64,000 bases of DNA from Pieris napi (lineage: Eukaryota; Arthropoda; Insecta; Lepidoptera; Pieridae): positions 5,332,001-5,396,000 of the forward strand of contig NC_062241.1 of assembly GCF_905475465.1 (NCBI RefSeq). Reading direction: 5' to 3'. The stretch's first letter is position 1; every line of letters starts with the position of its first letter. Positions 55,521 through 64,000 of this stretch are shown in pieces. The notes below the pieces were generated by a model. The model saw only the letters and a list, made by a program, of their open reading frames with translations, had not been told where the DNA came from and made no database searches. Made by a program: the position numbers and the translations under genes.

Positions 55521-58500
55521 CTTTTTAATATTGTTTATATATATGTTAATTGTCTTAACTTCTCATTTAATAAAATAAATACTTTCAATCAATCATAATC
55601 ATAGAGATAGATAAGTTTTATGGCTACTTTGACACTTACCAACCAGATAAGTGTAGTCACGAGTAAAAGCTATAGTTTTTCGTGTGATGACGCCAGAATG
55701 CCGTGTTTTTAGTTCATTAAAGGTGCGTACGAGCGGAAACAGTCTCTGCCGGATGCCTTTTCTCGGCGGCTTGACTTTGGCGGCGAGATCAATGAAGTGA
55801 CGAATGGGTGACTATGATTTCAAGTATTAATTAATGTAAAGTCTAAGGTATTTGAAACACAAACTTGTGTACCAAATATCAAGACTACGAACCGCCACAC
55901 CGAGGAAGTTCTATAATTTTATTTTAAAACAAAAAGAAACATATTGGATTACATAACCGCATTTAATTCCACAAAAAATTACTTAACTAAGTAATTACAC
56001 AAAAAGAAAAGTGATGTGCGTGGGTATAAAACAATATTCTAATTAATACATGTTTTTTTATAAGCGTACACGAATAAATTATAATTAGTAGTAATAAATG
56101 AATAAAATAAAAATATATTCGTCATAAGATCTATACCATGACAATTCACTAATATGAAGATATATATATATATTTTCTATAATTTTTTATTTCTTATAAA
56201 ATATAAATGATACACACCCTACATTGTTTGATACGCCACCGCATAAACAATTACATACGAAATGAAAGCTTTCCTTCCTCAGGGAATATCTTTTGTCAAA
56301 TGATCATTCTTAGGCTCAGTTATTTAACAAATGGCAGTACTTTTATTCGCCTTTTGATCATCTTTATGGAAAAATATGAAGATATTTTATTTATACCTAA
56401 AGTTTCTTCAAATTTATATTAGATGAAAGAGAACAAGAAAAAATAATTGCTAAGATAACTATCACAGTTCGGATCCTGCACTGTGCACTAATATATATAG
56501 GATATTGTGATGGTAAAAAAATTAAAAATACTGTATTTCTTAGAACCAAAACTTATCTCATCTGCCATTTCGCCCAGTCCAGCGTAATTTATTTCCGCTC
56601 ATACGCATCATTGAAATATGAAGTCCCGTTTCAATTCATGAAACGGTAATATTTTCTTGTATCGTAGACCAAGACACATTTTGAATCGCTGAGTTGGCGT
56701 GGTAAGTAAGTGAAGTTGATAATCAATTTTCTTTGCTACCCGACTTGAAATAATTTTTATTTAGTAGAAAATGTAATTCAGCAACTCCAGCCCATAGGTT
56801 TAACCTTAATTGTCAAGGATAAATCCTCAAGTACGTATGTAAATATGTAAACGTGTATTTTACATAAAATGTGATACGACATTTGAAAGATTCAATTTGG
56901 TTTTCTGTTGGCCCCTAACCGAATACAGTGTACGCCAATCAGTGGAGAAACTTAGTTATCCTTTTTGCGGTTCCACAGATTGAATAACCGAGGTGTTGGC
57001 CGGAAATGGGTACAACCTGCTTACAAATAGGGTAAATGGACAGGAGATGAATTCGTTGACCCTTAAATAAGAAAAGGGTATCTAATTTCCTACGAACTTT
57101 TTGACTTACTGAAGATTTTCACTTACTATTTTTTTTTAAGTTTCTCAATAAACTGTAATTCACGGTTTAAATTTTGAAATTTAGCAACGATTGAATTGTA
57201 CAATTTCGCAATTACATACTTTTAATTATTATTTTTATTTAATACATTTCTAAATAAAGTCTTTATTTTTCATATTTTTATACATTTCATTTTTAAGGCT
57301 AAATCAGAATTATTTTAACTAACTTCAATAAACCCGAAGGAAGAGGTTACTTGTAATTTTTGTTGTGCTAATCATAAATTTAAGATCCTATTAGGGTAAG
57401 CCTAATAAGATCTTTATTATAATAAATGTACATAAATAAATTTATCAATATTTAATTACCTTAGTAATTCTTCTTTTGTACAGTCTACAATATGGTACAG
57501 TCAGTAACATTAAAGAAATCATTCGCCTAAATCATCATTTCTCCAATATTAAAGCGTAACACTAAAATATCTATTGATGTAAGGGTATCGCTTCAATATT
57601 AGTATTTTTAAGAAACAGATATGCAGCCTGCATCTCATCAAGTACAATTTGAATATGTATATACTGTCCATTCGAACCAAACAAAGAAGTGAATGAATAA
57701 AATACGCTTACCTGATATAAAAGGACAGTAAACGTGGTGAGTCCCCAAAAAGTAGTTAATCGTATTTAGAGAGCGACTGCGAGCGAATTGCTTCATTTAC
57801 GATTTTTATTTCCGGTTAGTGTTGACCTGTGAATTGTGTATCGATTGTTTTTAAACATCGAAAAAGTGTCAACCCAACAATGTATGGTCTCTCAGCCACC
57901 GTCACAAAGTAGCTTGCCTTGTGGGACAACTCAGAAGATTAACTTTTGTTTAGCTTCAAATTATTTTTAATTCTCTTCTTTTACAATATGTTATTATTGC
58001 TGTTATAAAAGTATCAAAAGGAATAGATCAGTTTCAGACGATACGTAAGGTACGTAATTAATTAATTATGATATATTCTATAAAAATAACATATAACATA
58101 TAATTAATCGAAAAAAAAATCACATTGAGAATACACACAAAGCGCGAGTAAAATTTTACAAATTCTCAGTTTCATATGAGATTAACTTTCATTTTAAACA
58201 TTATAATTTATTGATCACAAATACTGATAACGCAGTATAAAATAACAGTTACAGGAGTTGGTATTAAAAAACAAAACACTTATTTTATTATTACCTGTAT
58301 ATTATATAAATCTCGATAAAAACTATTTTGTCACATCACTAGGGGTAATAAGGGCTATCGGTGTATTGAGATTAACTCGGTTTTATAGCATCAGGTTAGT
58401 GTACATTAAATTTAACGATTCTACTTCGTTGTTCCATTGCTCTAAATTGCTTTTGACCAAATGTAACTAAGTAATTAAGGTTGACGAAGAATTAATAATA

Positions 58501-60880
58501 ACTTTAAAAAAATACACTACCAAATAATTCACATAAAACTTCATAATTATGATAATTGTATTAACTCAGTATAATTTAAATTTCCATATTGATATCACCT
58601 ACAATTTATTCATTTTTCCATGCACAATTTCTATTTGCTACGCCGTAGTAAACATGACGTAGCATGATACTTCGTAGCTTTTTCCGCTGCGTAGTTTATT
58701 CAAAGCCAATATTATTTTTACTACATTAAAAGCTCGTTTTAATGACATGTATCACACACACGCTTTAAAAAACAATTATCAGTGTAATCAAAAGCTCCCT
58801 ACGCTTGCGGCGACTAATTAGTCGCATGACTTGGCTTCAATCATTCGGTCGCAGGCGGGTTGATTAAAAATCGTACGATCCTGAGAGACATTCTGAAAGC
58901 GTTTACTTGACCGTATTAATTGTATGTCACGAATGAATGGCACGGTCTAATGGCTTCGATATGATATAATGAGGTGTGTTGTAGGTAGGTTAGGTATATA
59001 AGTTCGAGTATTGATTTCCTCATAGCAAAGTATTTATGCTTTGGCATTGTTCAAGATTGAAGTTTTTGTGCCATGTAATCTTAAATTATTCTTTTTCACT
59101 GCCTCATATACAATAATCATTTACCTGTAGGAGTCATAATTATTAAAAAGAAAATACACAAAAACTAAATTATGTTCGAACCACTACCAAACACACAATT
59201 GTTTTGGAAGTATAACTAATAATATCGTGATAATCAAGTAACACTTAATATGTATTATGTTTAAATCCTTTTTACCTGAACATATATAACAAATACACTA
59301 ATTATAATACTCTTTATTCATTTGTTTTTAATTTATTTTAAATAAAATATATATACCAACCAATTATTCTAAACATCAGGTGCCATAAACATTGGATGAA
59401 GACACAAAATCGAATAAAATAGGAAAAATGCCCAAGGGACACGCCCTACGTAACTTTACGATCCTATTATAAAATGGTCTTTATGAGACATTTTATTGCT
59501 AAAAGACTTAGGTAATTTCAGAGTGAGATGAGATCTGGAGTTAAATAGCTATTAAAACTTTTGAGAGGATCTCGGTCAGTTACGCTTTACGTAATTAAAC
59601 GTTTCAATTGAACACAGATTATAATGAAATTTAATATGCAATAAATTGATTAGTTATGATAATTATTTAGTTTATAGATATGGAACACACAAATCTAATA
59701 TCTATTAGGTTTTAAATTCAAAACGTATTTGCTTATAAAAAGTTGACATGACAAAGAATATTCTGCCTGAAATATTTTAGTTTTCAAAACTGCAACCTTT
59801 TTTACCTTTGGACGCGTCTAATGATCCGTATCTTTTACAATCTTTTGCACTATTTATACAATAAATATACATTTCAATTTGAACCTTATTCCAACGGTTT
59901 AGGGAAAATATTTTGTAGTGAAACGTCAATAAAAGGGGTATTCAATCAAAACGTATAAACAATAGATATAAAACGAGCCAACTGGAACACCCTTTAGGAT
60001 TTGGCGGAGTCAGCATTTTGTGTAGCATGTCATCGTTTACAGGGTGATCCTTAAAATTTATAGATAATAACGTTACTTACTGGTTTATTAATTGTTGCCT
60101 TTGCATCAAATGTACCACACTATAAACATTGATATTAAAATATTTATTTTCTAAATAGCATTAAAAACATATGGATTAGGTTTGATTTTGTTGTTCTTCT
60201 GTCATCACTAAGTTGCTAAGCTTTAACCAATTGAAAACTTTAAAGCTCGAACAGCTACTGAATATTTCTCCTATTCTTTCCTCTATAACAGAAGATGTGA
60301 GTCAGAAAATTTATTTCTTTTATAATATAGAAGGTGTGCAAGAAACATCCTGTTTTGTCGCAAATATGTTGTCCAATACAAAATCAATCACATAGCAGTG
60401 CCCACACCTGATGTCCGTCAATTCATCAATAAGTCTACATGTAAGTATAGTTTTAACCCCAAGCTAGACCATAAGCAGCATGTTTTAATACATATAATAG
60501 GTGGCGAATGAAGTTTATTGATTAATATTAATTAAATAATTTGAAACTTCATTGCATATAAAAACATTTTTGTGTCAAGAATACGATCAAACGGATTTAT
60601 CAGCAGTCTGATAAAAAGGATTTTATTAGCTGATTAGGCGTGAGTAATATTGCATCTACACCTAATAAGTTAGATGCAGGCAAACGCATTTCTAAATCAT
60701 TAAAAAATATAAATAGTTGTACTTTCTTACTTACTTTATACTTCGCTCGATCAATTTCTTGTTAGTATTTATTGATGGACTGGGAAGGTTAAAATTCCTT
60801 TATATGTTTTTTTTATTAAATAAAACTTTAATTTAAATGATGTACAAAATATAATATATAATGAAGAAGTGAAAATAATA
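55521..60880. other. Long stretch with no recognised gene
   Basis: A 14-bp hairpin lies at 57382-57414 (one mismatch). CTACGCCGTAGTA at 58638-58650 also occurs at 18924-18936. A patch at 57765-57935 with AGAGAGCGACTGCGAGCG looks like a 5' exon or promoter by composition, but no frame or splice pair supports it. The open frames at 56207-56422, 58258-58470 and 60213-60395 have no known motif. Confidence 0.35.
57382..57414. repeat. 14-bp hairpin
   Basis: AAGATCCTATTAGG and CCTAATAAGATCTT pair with one mismatch across a GTAAG loop. Confidence 0.7.
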
Positions 60881-60886
60881 TTTATT
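60881..60886 (-). promoter_or_regulatory. Candidate polyadenylation signal of the lipocalin-like gene
   Basis: AATAAA on the minus strand about 300 bp after the stop codon. It is the first canonical signal I found downstream, and the assignment is tentative. Confidence 0.35.
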
Positions 60887-61189
60887 TAGACTTTAAATAC
60901 AAAATTAATTTAGCTGGATATCGTGTGTGCAGTATTAGGTTCGTGCTAGACCACAATTTGTTATTAACTGCATACAACATCGTAAATAACTCTTTAAACA
61001 AGATATATTGTTTTAAATCGATTGTCTAAGAATAATATGTTATTGCGAAAGTAAGCAACGCAACGTATATAGTTGACATATTGTATTTCGTCAATTAAAT
61101 ACAAAAACAAAAATATAATGTAAGAAATGAAATGAAATAAAAATAATAAGAAGTGAAACCAAATAATAGTGTTGCGATATCCAATGCAA

Positions 61190-63261
61190 TTATTCTAAAA
61201 TTTTAGACTTTATAGTAACTGGAATTGGCTCTGGTCTTTTAGTTGTAAACTGTGTTGAGCCGCAGAGCTTTGGCCGTTCCGCTGTTCCCCGATAGAGCGA
61301 TAAAAACTCAGTCACTTGCCGGAGTTTTTCAATCGTTACACCCTGAAAATATTTTTACCAAATCTGTAGAAAATCAATTACAGGGATTACACTGGGTTTC
61401 TAAATGTGTTGTCTCTTTTAGAAATAAAAGTATAGATTAAATGTTTTAAAATCATTTCGAACCTGATTGACATTTGATTAATGTATTTTCCGATTTCCTG
61501 ATTATTATTATCTTTAAAAAACTTTAGATAATTTTATTTTATTACCGGTTCTCTTCGATAGATGACAGCGGCTAGTCGTCCCCAGAGCATTTGGAGGAGA
61601 AATGGCCCGTTTCCAGTCTCCAGTAAATGCAGCAACATGGGCGAGTCCAATGTATTTGCCAGATCTAGAAAAACGTTTGGGATTTTTAATTAAAATACAC
61701 TATACTGTATTGAAACACGTCAATCTTACCACGCTTACTATAAAGCACGCTGTAATAAATTTGTGATCCTATCATAATCATATAATAGAAGTATTTTTAT
61801 TCGAGATTTTTGTACATTTCCATATTAAACTAGACAAATCTTTTGACAGTTATTAAAGCCAAGAGAGCCAATTCCTATTGAATTGTTTGTTTAAAATAAT
61901 TTATTTCGTTTCGTAAAAATACTTTTAATTAATGATACAATGAGAAACAAGTCATTATGTTATATATAGTATACACAAAACTAAAATTCAGTATTATTAT
62001 TATATTTTATTAGTATTAGTCGGTTATTTTAAGCATGTTTTATTTATTTTTTGCATCGTTCGCCCGGGAAATTGTAAGTATTCATTGCGTGATGTATCAC
62101 TTATATAAAAATAGCATACTCACGTATATCGGTTTCGTTGTTTTTCAAATCGATCAGTTGTCTGTAGCATCCCTTCAGATCACGCACTGACTTTGACCAG
62201 ATGTCAAAAGGCTGTTCTGTATGGTATCGCAGGCGTATAACTTCACCTTGCTCACTGTCCATGAGCTGTTCTGTTGGACGACCGAGCCGTTGCGTTATCA
62301 TCCATTTGAGGCTTGCCTGCGCAATTATTTATCATAGAAGAAATCTAAACTTGATTATCAGATAAAATATCAATATCAATAACCTTAAAATATAACTACA
62401 ATAATAATCAAAATCTTATATATACATAATTAATAATTATCATATATATATATATATATATATCAGATTATATTTATATTATCAGATTCTAACAAAATAT
62501 CAAGATTGATAAAAAATAAATAGTTATATTTATTTTGTACTTTGTACGTATTATATTGTGCCCATTAACTTTTAAAAGTTTAATCAAGAATGAATTGAAT
62601 AACTATAAATGTCCATAATCGACTTTAATCAACTTCATTATTAGATAAAGGATTTAAAGTATACCCTAAAAATATATAATCACCAAGACTATTGGAGCTA
62701 TTCTTTAGTGAGTTATAAGCTGATGTATGGAGCTATAATATTCTAAAGCGAGTACCTCATCAACTTCACTGAAGTCCACTCTATAGCACGTCACATTATC
62801 GAACTTGTTGGAAAAGTTGGTGTCTGGTATAACAGCCACAACGTGCCAACGTCCAATCGCTTTCTTTATATCGAAGTCTGTCTTAAAACCTTAAAAGAAT
62901 AGTGAAAATGTTGTTAAATTCAATATAATTTGCATTCAAATAACTGAGTTCTTAAGGTAAATGTAACTATAATAATGTTTATGTTTATGCAATATGAATT
63001 TAAGTATTTTACATAAAATTGTGGTATAATCAGTCCCTTGAAAACATAAAAAATACAATGCTTTCCACCAAGAAAATAATGTTGAACTAAATTCTTTATT
63101 AAAATAATAAAAGAATAAGAACAGTAAAACACTTCAAATAAGTTTAAGTAATATCTAAGCCAAACGAGCTTATTAAATTGTTTACCTTCACAGTATTTTC
63201 CATTCACCTCCGATTTTACAGTATTTGCTAGAAATAAACAGATTAAAATAAATGTATACAT
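61190..63261 (-). CDS. Secreted lipocalin-like protein, five exons
   Basis: Coding exons on the minus strand: 63261-63186, 62889-62756, 62316-62124, 61664-61546 and 61342-61190 (stop 61190-61192). All four introns (296, 439, 459 and 203 bp) are GT-AG, and phases 1, 0, 1, 0 join into one frame of 224 residues. Residues 1-17 form a signal peptide. The mature N-terminus has Cys24, then the lipocalin Gly-x-Trp signature as Gly38-Arg-Trp40 in Ile-Gly-Arg-Trp-His-Val-Val. Cys24, Cys60, Cys120 and Cys201 have the spacing of the two lipocalin disulfides (1-3 and 2-4). Asn57 and Asn130 lie in glycosylation sequons. The length suits insect lipocalins, which carry small hydrophobic ligands such as bilins, but the ligand here is unknown. 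No neighbouring gene gives context. Upstream, TCAGT on the minus strand at 63288-63292 could be the initiator. Alternative: a diverged secreted family of similar fold. Confidence 0.85.
62442..62463. repeat. AT dinucleotide microsatellite
   Basis: About eleven AT units inside intron 2 of the lipocalin-like gene. Confidence 0.85.
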
Positions 63262-63660
63262 TGTGATGGAACAGTGTATAAAGAGCGACTGAGTAGTGTT
63301 AACTATGTTAAATTTGTTAAATTAGGTACGATTTCACAAATTGAATAATTGTTTGACTCACTTTAAGTCAGTACAATGTGTAAGCTTTTTAAACAATAAT
63401 TCTTAATTCAATTACTATGTTAATTCATTACTACAGATACACCAAAAATTCTTTGCATAATGTTCGTCGAGTGTTTCTTACCTCATCTTTACAACGCGTG
63501 ACCTACGCGTTGTAAAGCCAATTCGGCACCAAATCGTAAGTAAATCGCCTAGTTTTGTATTTCATAATTTGCGTGTAGAAAGCTCAACATCTAAAAGACC
63601 TATTACTTATTGGCTATTTATTCGAGTGTTATCCCTGTATATCTCTATTTATGTTTAAGT
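63262..63660. other. Upstream flank of the lipocalin-like gene
   Basis: Probably contains the promoter and 5' UTR. A TTTATA motif (minus) lies near 63277-63282. Near 63495-63520 an ACGCGT-containing short inverted repeat (TTTACAACGCGT...ACGCGTTGTAAA) forms a 12-bp hairpin. No other gene is seen. Confidence 0.45.
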
Positions 63661-63666
63661 CATTAA

Positions 63667-63861
63667 AATCCGTAACTGGGAAAATTTGGAAAAGGAAAGC
63701 TCAGAACAGAGCAGAGTGGAAAGAAATGGAGGAGGCCTTTGCCAAAGTTGGGCAAACAGATGGGTTGTCGGTGTCACCGACTCACTAGTGATAATAGTTT
63801 TAGTTTAAAATTATGTAAAATTTTCTATCTGAATAAAGGCTTTTATTATTATTATTATTAA
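63667..63861 (+). mobile_element. RTE-type LINE 3' fragment
   Basis: The frame from 63667 to the stop at 63786-63788 reads Val-Thr-Gly-Lys-Ile-Trp, then Asn-Arg-Ala-Glu-Trp-Lys-Glu-Met-Glu-Glu-Ala-Phe. This is the closing motif of RTE-clade proteins, also seen at 18375-18752. The 3' UTR with TGAATAAAGGC ends in an ATT microsatellite like that copy. TCATTAA at 63660-63666 and 63862-63868 is a possible 7-bp target duplication. Confidence 0.8.
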
Positions 63862-64000
63862 TCATTAATTACACTTATTTCTTGTAGTTTTTATGTCTGG
63901 AAGTTTCGTATGTAATTTTAAAGTATAAATGGAAGTTCACATCGCAAACGAATCCAATTTTTTTCCACACAACTTTAAAAATACATTTTTAACAAGCACG

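Noticed and set aside
57765..57935. Possible first exon or promoter, with AGAGAGCGACTGCGAGCG and an ATG at 57882
   Set aside because: The ATG frame stops after about ten codons and no splice partner could be identified.
62920..63261. 113-codon frame starting at the lipocalin ATG
   Set aside because: After 25 codons it reads through a GTAAAC donor into intron 1. The spliced model explains the signal peptide and joins to the other exons.
1..64000. CRISPR arrays, operons, phage or toxin systems
   Set aside because: No regularly spaced repeats or bacterial gene layout. The window is clearly eukaryotic nuclear DNA.

Overview
The window looks like gene-poor, AT-rich nuclear DNA from an insect, very probably a moth or butterfly. 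The evidence is two eukaryotic tRNA genes (one with an intron), scattered single 5S rRNA genes, GT-AG introns in the one protein gene I can assemble, and a repeat load that I recognise as typical of Lepidoptera: small Helitrons ending in CTAG, a tRNA-derived SINE, RTE-type and CR1/Jockey-type LINE pieces, and a piggyBac derivative. There is no sign of bacterial or organelle organisation. I cannot name the species.

Layout. 1-12.4 kb: tRNA-Tyr with a 15-nt intron (1776-1863), a decayed 5S copy (3186-3305), a dispersed element (3354-3724), a LINE 3' end (4170-4376), a complete but internally deleted piggyBac-like element with TTAA duplication (4666-5948), two intact 5S genes on opposite strands (7540-7659 and 11464-11583), a truncated SINE next to the second one, and tRNA-His (12376-12447). 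13-31 kb: a dense transposon zone with six Helitron-type elements, two RTE LINE tails with perfect target duplications (16894-17764 and 18375-18796), a 2.5-kb LINE with an open reverse transcriptase frame (22547-25022), and a SINE with a 14-bp target duplication that itself carries a LINE tail (25649-26056). 31-43 kb: further retroposons, a second LINE with an open reverse transcriptase frame on the minus strand (36771 to about 38750), and several LINE 3' fragments. 43-61 kb: almost empty DNA apart from SINE-like heads, a 248-bp foldback palindrome (51021-51268) and a pair of related LINE tails (52445-52690 and 55205-55520). 61.2-63.3 kb: the only host protein gene I can support, a five-exon minus-strand gene for a secreted 224-residue lipocalin-like protein. 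The window closes with another RTE tail.

The genes do not form a pathway. The two tRNA genes and two 5S genes are RNA polymerase III units of the translation machinery. The lipocalin-like gene stands alone. Most of the remaining recognisable sequence is mobile-element history, and nested insertions plus target-site duplications let several insertion events be ordered. Stretches with nothing recognisable are listed as such.
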